A stretch of DNA of 41,403 nucleotides, taken from assembly GCA_023475565.1 (NCBI GenBank), contig JAMCVT010000049.1, positions 1 to 41,403 on the forward strand, written 5' to 3'. Of the stretch, positions 1-7,541 are shown piece by piece; the stretch's first letter is position 1, and each line of letters opens with the position of its first letter. Made by a program: the position numbers and the translations under genes. Below the pieces are notes generated by a model. The model was not told where the DNA came from, ran no database searches, and saw nothing but the letters and a program-made list of their open reading frames with translations. The DNA is from Actinomycetota bacterium (GTDB lineage: Bacteria; Bacillota; Desulfotomaculia; Desulfotomaculales; Desulfocucumaceae).

Positions 1-384
1 AGGCCACCTGGCCTCGTTTTTGTTAAGAGTAAGCCAGGTTTCATCCTGGCCGACACTGTTTTTAGTTTCGCTGGACGGGTCTGCGGTTATCTTTTGGGAT
101 AGTATGGGCTCCAGGTTATACAGGTTTACCCTGGCATATTTTCCTATTACCTGGCCCGGGTCGGTCAAAGCCATTTCGTGCATATCCCTCCTGGCCAGGG
201 TCACATACCCTATGTCAGCCTGGCTGATTACTGCGCCGGCGGGAATTACTTTGTTGGGCGCCAGAACCTTTACGGGTATGTACATCCGGTATAGGGCTAA
301 CAATACAGACGCAGCGGCTGCAATGCTCAGCAGCGCGGCCACCCAGAAGCTCATGTTTTTGGCGGGTAGTTTGAGCCTGTTTAT
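1..384 (-). CDS. SAF-domain CpaB/RcpC-like pilus protein (partial, C-terminus beyond window)
   Basis: This is the N-terminal part of a second CpaB-like protein. One membrane anchor (about residues 11-32) is followed by a SAF domain with the typical PVKVLAPNKVIPAGAVIS opening and a QVIGKYARVNL segment. CpaB/RcpC proteins are periplasmic or extracytoplasmic factors of Tad pili. The reading frame runs off the left edge. The start is unclear. The first ATG (position 354) has no Shine-Dalgarno sequence. AAGGAG sits 9 bases before an in-frame ATA at 384, which would add 10 residues, so 384 is given as the outer bound. The gene follows the membrane thioredoxin gene by about 50 bases and closes the Tad operon as seen here; another CpaB-like gene lies at its head (7542-8186). 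Confidence 0.72.
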   Translation of the reverse strand, partial: MNRLKLPAKNMSFWVAALLSIAAAASVLLALYRMYIPVKVLAPNKVIPAGAVISQADIGYVTLARRDMHEMALTDPGQVIGKYARVNLYNLEPILSQKITADPSSETKNSVGQDETWLTLNKNEARWP

Positions 385-432
385 TTTAATTCACTCCTTA
401 ATTTCCTCTTTGCAAACTCTGTTTCTGCCACT

Positions 433-1176
433 TCAATCTCCAGCACCCCTGACGGCCTCCAAAATCTCTCCGGTGCCCCTTATTTCCATGGTCTTTCCCT
501 CCCTTGATAAAAACAGCGCCGGGACCGGGCCGCTCCAGCCGCGCTGGTAAAGGTTGCCCCTGTAGCCGCTCTGACGGAGGTACTCCCGGCCGTCCTCCGG
601 GTCGCCACCGGCCTGTACCGGAGCCCAGGCGTTCCCTTCAGGGTCAATACCGATCAGCTGTGCAACCGTTTCTTTACAGGGACCGCAGGTGGGGGAAAAG
701 AAAAGGACGGGCTTTACCTGAGTGTCCAGGGTTACATAGCTGCCGTCCACAGCCGCCTCCAGGTACCTTTCAATTCTGTCCGCCGGAGCCGCGCCGGCTT
801 TATTTAAGCCGGTAATCGGGCTGTGAGTAACCACATTAACGGCCAATAGCAAAGTCATCAATGCCGCCATCACCCTCAGGGGCTTTCTCATTTTACCCTG
901 CTCCACTATGGAGAGGAATATTGTTCCGGAAAGCAATAAAATGTCGGCCCTAATGCAGTCCAGACACCTGTATGCAAGCACGGACTGCAGTGTCAGCGAA
1001 GCTGCCACCAGTAAGCCCCCCAGCACAGCACCCCGGTATGCCAATTTTGTCATTGTAATCCCGGCTGTCACAGCGCAGGCGGCAGCCGCCAGAACTGTAT
1101 AAATGTCCGGATATTTGGTGACCACCAGCAGTATGGCGGCTGACAAAAAAAATAAACCTCCATAAGCACTTTTCAT
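433..1176 (-). CDS. Membrane thioredoxin-like protein with two CxxC motifs
   Basis: The 247-residue protein has about four hydrophobic segments in its first 120 residues, including YRCLDCIRAD with a CxxC pair at a membrane border, as in VKOR/MauE-like redox proteins. The C-terminal half is a thioredoxin-like domain with the active-site string FFSPTCGPCK and a cis-proline region (SGPVPALFLS). The likely role is extracytoplasmic disulfide exchange. I infer that it services Tad pilus proteins, since it sits in the pilus operon between a TadE-like gene and a CpaB-like gene. GGGAGG lies 6-7 bases before the ATG. It could instead be a general thiol oxidoreductase that happens to be co-transcribed. 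Confidence 0.72.
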   Translation of the reverse strand: MKSAYGGLFFLSAAILLVVTKYPDIYTVLAAAACAVTAGITMTKLAYRGAVLGGLLVAASLTLQSVLAYRCLDCIRADILLLSGTIFLSIVEQGKMRKPLRVMAALMTLLLAVNVVTHSPITGLNKAGAAPADRIERYLEAAVDGSYVTLDTQVKPVLFFSPTCGPCKETVAQLIGIDPEGNAWAPVQAGGDPEDGREYLRQSGYRGNLYQRGWSGPVPALFLSREGKTMEIRGTGEILEAVRGAGD

Positions 1177-1311
1177 TTATCCGACCTCCCGCACTACTGG
1201 CAGCCTTCTATGCTTTTGGCGGCCCTGTGCCTTTGGCCATCTATATCGTAATAATAGGTTCCTAAACATTGGCAGTATACTGCCCTCCTGTGAATTTATA
1301 AAGTGCGGCAA
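1177..1311 (-). other. Small ORF region with strong RBS; possible frameshifted small Cys protein
   Basis: Directly after the TadE-like stop, AAAGGAGGTGATC lies 7 bases from a TTG (1311) that opens a 44-codon frame ending at 1177, at the next gene. Its product (start MPHFINSQEG) is basic and unremarkable. Another frame (1194-1295) reads like real protein, with YCQCLGTYYYDIDGQ and a final EGCQ. That frame has an in-frame TAA at 1296-1298 just downstream of a GTG overlapping the same RBS. Either the TTG frame is translated or a small Cys-containing protein has been broken by a nonsense or frameshift mutation. I cannot decide between these. Confidence 0.3.
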
Positions 1312-1330
1312 GTGATCACCTCCTTTCGGC

Positions 1331-1768
1331 TTACCTTGTATCAGACCAGGTGTATATGGCCTTGGCGCTTAAATGGCAATCATTAAGCTTCCCTTCGTTG
1401 AGCAAAAGGGGAAAGGTCTTACTGAAGGGCCTGGCGGTATAATTCACCGTGCAGGTGATACCGCTGCCTCCCCGGGTGAATTCTATCTCAGTTCTGTCGG
1501 GGTCAAGTCCCCACAGCCAGGCAGCCTGACGCGCCTTTTCCCCGGCCAGGCCGGTATCCTTTGTTATACTGGCCTCCCTGGCGCCCTCTCCGGCAACCTT
1601 TTGCGCCCCGTAATAGTCGGCAAAAAGAAGTGAGAAGGTTATAGTGGCCAGAAAGACTGCTGTTAATAAAGAGAGGACGATAACCAATTCCAGAAGAATT
1701 GCCCCCTCCTGCTTATTAAACCGGCTTATCGGCTTACTGCCGGCTGCCCGGCCTGAATCTGTACTCAA
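1331..1768 (-). CDS. TadE-like pseudopilin (second copy)
   Basis: The prepilin-type segment NKQEGAILLELVIVLSLLTA has a glycine cleavage site followed by a hydrophobic stretch with Glu at +5, as in TadE/TadF minor pilins processed by the TadV peptidase. A soluble C-terminal domain of about 100 residues follows. The start is uncertain. A TTG at 1768 has AGGAGG 12 bases upstream and gives a 22-residue leader. An ATG at 1834 would overlap the upstream gene by 100 bases. The first gene's stop lies inside this one, so the two TadE genes are translationally coupled. Role (family knowledge): minor pilin or assembly factor at the membrane. Confidence 0.72.
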   Translation of the reverse strand: MSTDSGRAAGSKPISRFNKQEGAILLELVIVLSLLTAVFLATITFSLLFADYYGAQKVAGEGAREASITKDTGLAGEKARQAAWLWGLDPDRTEIEFTRGGSGITCTVNYTARPFSKTFPLLLNEGKLNDCHLSAKAIYTWSDTR

Positions 1769-2165
1769 GTACCCTGGATGCCTCCTTCCGGATATGTATC
1801 CTGCCGTCTGTGGTTGATTTGCCCCTGGGATCAAGGAGCTTATGAAATCCCGGAAATAGTGGACTCATATATGCCTCGGCCACCCCGCAGCCGTTTTCCG
1901 TGGTACTATAAGCCGCCGCTCCTTTGACAGGGCATGCTATCAGCGTATTATTCAGGTATTTTAAGGCCATGTTTTGTGATTCGGCAGGGTTATTGGTCAC
2001 CGCCACATTGTGTGCCGCTATTCTGGCTGCCTGGCTTACCTGGGACGCATTGTATATCCAGATGCCTATCACTATCATCCCTAAAACAAAGCCTATGAAA
2101 AAAATGCCCCCAAAGGCAAACTCCACCATTATGGAGCCCCTGTTCTCTTTTACCAGTCCCATCAC
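1734..2165 (-). CDS. TadE-like pseudopilin (first copy)
   Basis: The 143-residue protein starts with a short basic leader (MGLVKENRGSIMVEFAFGG). The cleavage-site glycine precedes SIMVE, placing Glu at +5, and a single transmembrane helix follows. Two cysteines in the C-terminal part (in IACPVKG and NGCGVAEAY) could form a disulfide, which would fit the membrane thioredoxin two genes downstream. GGGGGTGA precedes a GTG (2165) and an ATG (2162); either may be the start. TadE proteins are minor subunits of Flp/Tad pili. Confidence 0.78.
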   Translation of the reverse strand: MMGLVKENRGSIMVEFAFGGIFFIGFVLGMIVIGIWIYNASQVSQAARIAAHNVAVTNNPAESQNMALKYLNNTLIACPVKGAAAYSTTENGCGVAEAYMSPLFPGFHKLLDPRGKSTTDGRIHIRKEASRVLEYRFRPGSRQ

Positions 2166-2236
2166 GCCATCACCCCCTTTAAATAATAAGGCCCGCCCAA
2201 TTATACTGTTGGGTGAGCCCTTTTTACCCTGATGCT

Positions 2237-2390
2237 CTACCTGTGAATCTCTCCATGGATGCCGCTGTCGAATTCCAGCTTTTCATTTTTAACAGCAACC
2301 GTTACCCTGTCCAGGTTATCGGGGGGATAAATGTCCCCGGCGCAGGTCTTTGCATCAAACCAATATAGACATTAGAGGAACACCGTGGTA
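2237..2390 (-). pseudogene. Orphan C-terminal gene tail downstream of intron relic
   Basis: An open frame without any start codon encodes a plausible protein end (YWFDAKTCAGDIYPPDNLD, then FDSGIHGEIHR and a TAG at 2237-2239). Composition and sense look like genuine coding sequence. It lies immediately 3' of the group II intron domain V/VI relic, in the position of a 3' exon. The rest of the gene is absent; the prepilin peptidase gene abuts on the other side. I do not recognise the family. I infer a pilus-locus gene mostly deleted together with the 5' part of the intron. Confidence 0.4.
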
Positions 2391-2446
2391 GCCCGGCTTT
2401 ATCTCCAACTCAGAACCGCACGTACTTAAACAACCGCATCCGGCTT
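2365..2446 (-). ncRNA. Group II intron domain V/VI relic
   Basis: On the minus strand, AAGCCGGATGCG (2446 downward) is followed by a short loop and ACGTGCGGTTCTG. This matches the highly conserved group II intron domain V, which has a GAGCCG-UAUGCG 5' arm with the AGC triad and an ACGUACGGUUC 3' arm. The arms pair AGCCG/CGGTT with the expected G-U at the triad, and a bulge follows on the 3' arm. A loosely paired stretch after it (to about 2365) could be domain VI. No domains I-IV and no reverse transcriptase are present. Domain V begins one base after the prepilin peptidase stop codon. Confidence 0.6.
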
Positions 2447-2901
2447 TAAGATAAAAAGACTGCCGCTGCCACCGTGGCCGGCCCCAGCACCGCCCCGTAG
2501 GGGACCTCTCCGCCGGGGAGCTTGCCGGCCGCAACCAGAAGGGCGGTCTGCAGCTGCCCGGTCCTTCGCCAGGTGAAGGCAAAGCCATAAGTCATCAACA
2601 GTATACCGGCGGCAAGAGACCCCAACAGCACCGGCTGAACTCCCAGAAGCAGGGAAAGGGCTGCGGCCAGCTTTAAATCACCGGCCCCCATTTTTCCCGA
2701 CCTGAAGAAATACAGGTAGATGGCAAACACGGCCAGGCTGCCGTATATATTGGCATAGCTGCCCGTAAGCGCGTTTATAATTATTCCTGCAGCGGCCGCC
2801 GGGTAAGTAAAGGCATTATATATTTTTCTGGTCCTTAAATCAGTCCAGGTGCAAACCGCTGTCAGTCCAAAGGCAAGGAAAAGGCAGTAATTGCAATACA
2901 A
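2446..2901 (-). CDS. Prepilin peptidase, A24 family (TadV/CpaA)
   Basis: This is a 151-residue polytopic membrane aspartyl protease without the N-terminal methylase domain, as usual for TadV/CpaA. The two catalytic aspartates are visible in TWTDLRTRKIYN (near residue 20) and MGAGDLKLAAAL (near residue 74). It should cleave the Flp pilin and TadE-like leaders at the inner face of the membrane. The start is TTG at 2901, with GGGGTGA about 6-9 bases upstream. The protein ends normally after the conserved VPYGAVLG segment. The DNA immediately downstream is the intron relic. Confidence 0.88.
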   Translation of the reverse strand: MYCNYCLFLAFGLTAVCTWTDLRTRKIYNAFTYPAAAAGIIINALTGSYANIYGSLAVFAIYLYFFRSGKMGAGDLKLAAALSLLLGVQPVLLGSLAAGILLMTYGFAFTWRRTGQLQTALLVAAGKLPGGEVPYGAVLGPATVAAAVFLS

Positions 2902-2955
2902 CCATCTTCACCCCTATTCGTAAAAAGAATATCCTTTAAATAAAAGGCCATTGCC

Positions 2956-3288
2956 TCACTCCTCAAATCTTAACAGGTCACCGGAACCGACTCTTTTTTT
3001 CAACGTCCCCCCGGGCATTTCCACAGCCACACGGGATCCCCCTACCAGCCTGCTGATCCTCCAGGGGGGCATGTCCTCTATAACCAGCTTCACCCTTGAT
3101 TCCCGGTCAAGGAATATTACATCGATATTGAAGCGCATGAAAAAGGTGTGCACCTGGCTGCAGGGCATTAATACCAGAGAGGATCTGTCCGGCATAGTTT
3201 TTCTGCCTATCAGGCCGGTCAGCCGGGTAAGAAAATTGTTGGCCGTTCGGCACCGGCTTGAAATAATTTCTTCATTGCTGCAGTTCAC
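2956..3288 (-). CDS. DUF192 family protein
   Basis: The 110-residue protein shows the DUF192 signature: TRLTGLIGRK, MPCSQVHTFFMRFNIDVIF, and the C-terminal VAVEMPGGTLKKRVGSGD. The family is a small beta-rich fold of unknown biochemical function, often found next to Tad pilus genes in Firmicutes. No signal peptide is visible, so it is probably cytoplasmic here. The GTG start at 3288 has only a weak, distant GGGGGTG. It lies between the Flp pilin and prepilin peptidase genes in the same orientation. Confidence 0.75.
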   Translation of the reverse strand: MNCSNEEIISSRCRTANNFLTRLTGLIGRKTMPDRSSLVLMPCSQVHTFFMRFNIDVIFLDRESRVKLVIEDMPPWRISRLVGGSRVAVEMPGGTLKKRVGSGDLLRFEE

Positions 3289-3360
3289 CAGTTTAATAAA
3301 AACACCCCCAAAAAAATAGGGTCCTTAAAAGCTAAGGGCCCCGGAAAATACGTTCTAAGA

Positions 3361-3525
3361 CTAATTCAGGGCATCTTTTGCCTCAGTAACTTTGTTAAAT
3401 ATCCCTGTGCCCAGAAGTCTGAAGGCCACTATTGCCGCAACGGCGACCAGGGCTATGATAAGCCCGTACTCGGCCATCCCCTGCCCTCTCTGGTCGGAAT
3501 GAATACTCCTGATCAGTTCCAACAC
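3361..3525 (-). CDS. Flp/Fap-type major pilin
   Basis: This 54-residue prepilin has a 14-residue leader ending in glycine, then QGMAEYGLIIALVAVAAIVA. This is the class IVb pattern G-XXXXEY followed by a hydrophobic helix. It ends in a short polar tail (NKVTEAKDALN). The start is GTG at 3525 with GGGGGTGAG about 7 bases upstream. It should be cut by the peptidase at 2446-2901 and polymerised by TadA/B/C into the pilus fibre. It is the only Flp-type major pilin gene in the window. Confidence 0.9.
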   Translation of the reverse strand: MLELIRSIHSDQRGQGMAEYGLIIALVAVAAIVAFRLLGTGIFNKVTEAKDALN

Positions 3526-3585
3526 TGTCTCTCACCCCCTTTTTGAAAATAAAGCCCTTATACCACGTGCTTTTGCAATAAAAAC

Positions 3586-4437
3586 TCAGCCGCCGAAGGC
3601 AGCCATCAGGTTCCATATAATAGGAAACCCCAGCAAAACAAATAAAGGAACAAGTATAAACACTATTATGGGGAACAGCAGTTTGATGGTCAGCTCACCG
3701 GCAACTTTTTGTGTTTCATGCTTTCTCCGGGCCAGTATCTTTTCCGCATGGTGCTTTACCACCGGCTCCAGCGGGCTCCCGTATCTCATGGCCTGCTGCA
3801 GCTTGCCGACCAGGCCGGTGAGCTCAGGTATGCCGCAGCGCAGGGCCATCTTGTTTAAGGCCGCCGCCCGGCTGTCCCCGGTGGCCATATCCATAAGGGC
3901 CCGCTCTATTTCCCCGGCCAGCTCGCCCTTCATGGTTTTGGCCACCTCTTCAAGGGCCAGCAGCAGATCCGCCCCCCTAAGCGCATTGCCCAGGAGCATG
4001 CAAAAATCTGGTATTTCCCCTTTGATGGCCTCGACCCGCCATTTTGCCTTTTTGTTAAGCCAGGCGCCGGGGGCCAGATACAGTATTGCAGCAGCCAGCA
4101 CCCCCCAGTAAATGTCCAGCAGGCCCGTCACTGTGGGGGGAAGAAGCACTGCCAGGCTAATCAGGGACAGTCCGTACTGCAGCCCGATAAAGTATTCGGG
4201 CTGAATATCCAGGTCTGCCTGGGCCAATTTTTTCGAAATGATGGTGCGGTTTATTTCGTTTCCCATTTTAACCCCGGTTTTTTGCAGAAACTCACCGGCC
4301 CTGCCCTTAAGCTCAACCCCTCCGGGAAGCTTAAGGCTGCTGCCCGCCAGCGCCACCAGTATTGAGGCGGCGGTCAGAGCTGCTGCCAGGACAGCCCCGT
4401 CTATTTCTTTGACCCTGGTGAATAGAACCAGCAGCAA
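3586..4437 (-). CDS. tadC: Tad pilus inner-membrane platform protein TadC
   Basis: The 283-residue protein carries a type II secretion F (T2SF) domain with membrane helices near residues 10-30, 85-130 and 250-283 and a cytoplasmic helical core (IPDFCMLLGNALRGADLLLALEE, with GIPELTGLV after it). TadC and TadB form the platform on which the TadA ATPase drives pilin assembly. The TTG start at 4437 has GGGGG 7 bases upstream, right after the tadB stop at 4440, so the two are translationally linked. Confidence 0.85.
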   Translation of the reverse strand: MLLVLFTRVKEIDGAVLAAALTAASILVALAGSSLKLPGGVELKGRAGEFLQKTGVKMGNEINRTIISKKLAQADLDIQPEYFIGLQYGLSLISLAVLLPPTVTGLLDIYWGVLAAAILYLAPGAWLNKKAKWRVEAIKGEIPDFCMLLGNALRGADLLLALEEVAKTMKGELAGEIERALMDMATGDSRAAALNKMALRCGIPELTGLVGKLQQAMRYGSPLEPVVKHHAEKILARRKHETQKVAGELTIKLLFPIIVFILVPLFVLLGFPIIWNLMAAFGG

Positions 4438-4439
4438 TT

Positions 4440-5300
4440 TTATACCCCCTGCCCCAGTGATTTACTGATCATCCTCCGGGTAACTATATTGCCGTATAGA
4501 ATCCAGGCGCTGGCCCCCAGAAATACCACATTCCCTTCGAGGGAGTTGAACAGCGGGTCGGTAAAGCCCGGGGCCATTAGCCGGGCCAGCCCTACAAAAA
4601 TAAAGGGCAGTGCGGTTAACACCTTAAGGGTCATCATGTTTTGCGCCACCGCAGCGTTTATTATACCTCTGAAGCTCTCTTTGTCCTCGTACCCATCCAT
4701 GGAGTGCCGGCATGTTTCAGCCAGGTCCACGCCCACACGGTTATACAGCCTGATGGCAATGGACAGCGACTTTAAATCCTCCCAGCCGGTTTCCTTTCTG
4801 ACCGCCTCTATAGACTGGGCCAGAGTATCACCGGTCCTGGTCCGGCGCAGTATTTCGTAAAATACATCCCGGGCCGGCCTGGGCATGTTGGGAACAGCGT
4901 CCTCCACCGCCTGGTAGGGATTCATCCCGCCATAGGTGGCGCTTTCAAGCTGCCCCAAAACATCAATGAACTGGCTTCTCAGAAGATCCATACGGTCTTG
5001 CGCCTGCTTTTCCTTCCACCACTTTAATACCAGCCAGCCCATGCCCAGCCCTAAAAGGCCGAAATACCACTTACCCGTTACGGCCAGGGCTGCGCCGCCC
5101 AGAACAACCCCCCCCGCCAGGGTGATAATTACATCCTGGGACGACCTGACCACCTTTTTCCGGGTTTCTATTCTCTCGTCACTTAACCTTACCGACCTCC
5201 TTCTGGAAAGGCTCAGCTTATGGCCCGCAGCAGCCCAGAAAACGGCCAGGCCGGCCAGGAAGGCGGCCAAAAGAACCGGTCCACCGGTCAAAGCGCCCAC
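4440..5300 (-). CDS. tadB: Tad pilus inner-membrane platform protein TadB
   Basis: The 286-residue T2SF-domain protein has N-terminal helices (residues 8-25 and 57-90), a cytoplasmic helical domain (FIDVLGQLESATYGGMNPY and GDTLAQSIEAVRKETGW) and C-terminal helices near 225-275. It is the TadC partner. The start overlaps the end of the fused tadZ-tadA gene by 13 bases, as expected for a tightly coupled operon. Confidence 0.85.
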   Translation of the reverse strand: MGALTGGPVLLAAFLAGLAVFWAAAGHKLSLSRRRSVRLSDERIETRKKVVRSSQDVIITLAGGVVLGGAALAVTGKWYFGLLGLGMGWLVLKWWKEKQAQDRMDLLRSQFIDVLGQLESATYGGMNPYQAVEDAVPNMPRPARDVFYEILRRTRTGDTLAQSIEAVRKETGWEDLKSLSIAIRLYNRVGVDLAETCRHSMDGYEDKESFRGIINAAVAQNMMTLKVLTALPFIFVGLARLMAPGFTDPLFNSLEGNVVFLGASAWILYGNIVTRRMISKSLGQGV

Positions 5301-7540
5301 CCCCCGTCCTCAAATACTTCCCGGCGGTAAAAATTTTCGGCCACCCAGTTGAAGGCGCCGGTTTTGGGGCTAAACTGCCAGAGGGTGTTGAGCTTAACGT
5401 TGAGCACTCCCTCCACCCGCTCCACACCGGCAACCTCGCATACATGGTCCATCCTGCGCCTGCCCGTGCCGTCCTTTAATACGTGAATGAAAAGGTCCAC
5501 GGCGTCTGCTATCTGCTCTACTATTCCGTCATAGGGAATATCCATGCCGGCCATCTGAACCATATTGACCAGCCTTTTGGTGCAGTGCCTGGCCGAGTTG
5601 GCGTGCCCGGTGGTCTCGGAGCCCTGGTGCCCGGTATTCATGGCCTGGAGCATGTCGAAGGCCTCGGCCCCGCGAACCTCTCCCACAATTATGCGGTCGG
5701 GTCTCATACGCAAGGCGTCCCTGACCAGGTCCCGCTGGGTTATCTCTTCATGCTCGGCAGTGGCCGGCCTTGCCTCCAGCCTTCTTACATTGGGGTGTTG
5801 CAGCTGAAGCTCGGCCGGGTCTTCAATGGTAATTATGCTTTCATGCCCTGGGATAAAGGAGGCGGTGCAGTTTAAAAAAGTGGTTTTCCCGGAACCGGTG
5901 CCCCCGCTTATAACAATGTTCAGCCTGGACTGCACGGCTGTTTTCAAAAACTCCATCACCTCCGGTGATATAACCTTTCCGGCTATGAGATTGTCCAGGG
6001 TCATGTCCTTTCTGAAGCGCCGGATGGTAAACATGGTCCCCTCCACAGACACCGGCGCGGTGTGGGCGATCAGCCTTGACCCGTCTATGAGCCGGGCATT
6101 TACCCTGGGAGAGGCCATGTCTATCTTTCTCCCGGTGGGCGCCAGCATTCTTTCCAGAACATCCTTGATATGGTCCTCATTTCTGAACCTGACACCCTCT
6201 ACAACACTTTCCAGCCCATTCTTTTCTATCCTTACCACATCCCTGCCGGCCTTTATTTCGGTCACCTCCGGGTCGTAGAAAAAAGGCTCCACCGGGCCGT
6301 ACCCCAGGAGTTCATTGCCCAGTTCCTCCACCAGCATCCCGGAGGCCTCCTCGCCCAGGGGCACGCTTCTTTCCAGCAGCCCCCTCAGTACTATGCTTTT
6401 TAACTTTGACCGGACAATGGGATCCCGGCTCCTGGTTTTTTCCTCGGGTTTTAAAATACTGCTCAGGGCCTTCTGGACATAGAAACGTATTTCAGCGTAT
6501 TTTTCCCCGTCCAGCCCCGGTATGCCGCCTCCCGTGACCGGGGCGGGCGGGTCAGTATCTTCATCCTCCTCCTTTTTCTCAATAAAGAAGCCGCTGCACC
6601 TGCAGGCCAGTTTTTTGATTAAATCCCTGTCCATGCCCCCGCTTCCAGGCGGCCCCGATCCCATGACATTGTCCAGCAGCAGTTGCAGGCTCCTGGAAAA
6701 ATGGTCCCTTGGTTTTGACAGCACGGCAACCTGCCTTCTGTTATTCTCCTCTGCCACCGGAGGAGAATAGGGGAGGGCGCCTGTCAGCTCCAGGCCGGGA
6801 ATATTTTCAATATCTGCGGCCCTGATGCCTCCGGGAATGCCTGCCTGGTTTAAAACCAGGCGCACCCTGTTCCGGCAGCCCAATCTCATCATGAACCCGC
6901 TGTTTTCACTCAATAGGTCAAGGCTCGCCCGGTCCGGCTTAAAAACGGTCAGAACGGCATCAGCCACAATTATCCCGGCCCATACGCTGTTGCCCGTGCC
7001 CACCGGCGGACAGTCCAGAATTATGTAATCGTAGCTTTCCTTCAGCAGGGTAAGCATTTTAAATATAAGGTCGGGGCCTATATTTTCCACGTGATCATAG
7101 TGGACCACCCCGGGTATCACCATTACTCCCGAGGAATGGGCAAAGACCCCCCTGTTTATTTCCCCCGGACTGTGAATATCTTCCCAGTCCAGAATGTTTA
7201 TAAGGCACTCCCCGGTAGGCAGACCCATTCTGGCCCTGACCGTCCCGTAACCCGCCAGATCAGCCAGCACCACCCTTTCGGGGTGGGAAAGGGCCAGCAG
7301 TCCGGCCAGGTTTACAGCCACGGTGGTTGCCCCGTCACCCTCGGCAGGGCTTTGCACGGCTATTATCTTTCCTCTTCCGGACAGCGCTAAAGGGCCCACC
7401 GGAATGCTATACAGATGGGTTATCCCGTCCTGTTCCCGGCTTTCAGCGCACTTATCAAAATTCTGGCCGGCCTTCCATAGAAGCAGTTCTTCCTCCTGCC
7501 CCCTCCCGGCCTTTTTGCTCAAAAATTGTCTTATGGCCAT
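5288..7540 (-). CDS. Fused TadZ/CpaE-like and TadA/CpaF secretion ATPase
   Basis: This is one uninterrupted 750-residue frame. Residues about 55-290 are a MinD/ParA-like TadZ/CpaE domain (IIAVQSPAEGDGATTVAVN and YDYIILDCPPVGTG). Its P-loop lacks the usual lysines, and there is no receiver-like N-terminal domain. A charged linker (about 300-345) leads to a complete TadA/CpaF ATPase with Walker A ISGGTGSGKTTF (near 543-554), a Walker B/VGEVRGAEAFDM region, and TTGHANSARHC. TadZ normally localises the machine and TadA powers pilus assembly; they are usually separate genes. The start is ATG at 7540, one base after the cpaB stop; longer frames only overlap cpaB. A Met near residue 303, preceded by a G-rich stretch, could be an internal start for TadA alone. 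Confidence 0.85.
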   Translation of the reverse strand: MAIRQFLSKKAGRGQEEELLLWKAGQNFDKCAESREQDGITHLYSIPVGPLALSGRGKIIAVQSPAEGDGATTVAVNLAGLLALSHPERVVLADLAGYGTVRARMGLPTGECLINILDWEDIHSPGEINRGVFAHSSGVMVIPGVVHYDHVENIGPDLIFKMLTLLKESYDYIILDCPPVGTGNSVWAGIIVADAVLTVFKPDRASLDLLSENSGFMMRLGCRNRVRLVLNQAGIPGGIRAADIENIPGLELTGALPYSPPVAEENNRRQVAVLSKPRDHFSRSLQLLLDNVMGSGPPGSGGMDRDLIKKLACRCSGFFIEKKEEDEDTDPPAPVTGGGIPGLDGEKYAEIRFYVQKALSSILKPEEKTRSRDPIVRSKLKSIVLRGLLERSVPLGEEASGMLVEELGNELLGYGPVEPFFYDPEVTEIKAGRDVVRIEKNGLESVVEGVRFRNEDHIKDVLERMLAPTGRKIDMASPRVNARLIDGSRLIAHTAPVSVEGTMFTIRRFRKDMTLDNLIAGKVISPEVMEFLKTAVQSRLNIVISGGTGSGKTTFLNCTASFIPGHESIITIEDPAELQLQHPNVRRLEARPATAEHEEITQRDLVRDALRMRPDRIIVGEVRGAEAFDMLQAMNTGHQGSETTGHANSARHCTKRLVNMVQMAGMDIPYDGIVEQIADAVDLFIHVLKDGTGRRRMDHVCEVAGVERVEGVLNVKLNTLWQFSPKTGAFNWVAENFYRREVFEDGGWAL

Positions 7541-7541
7541 T

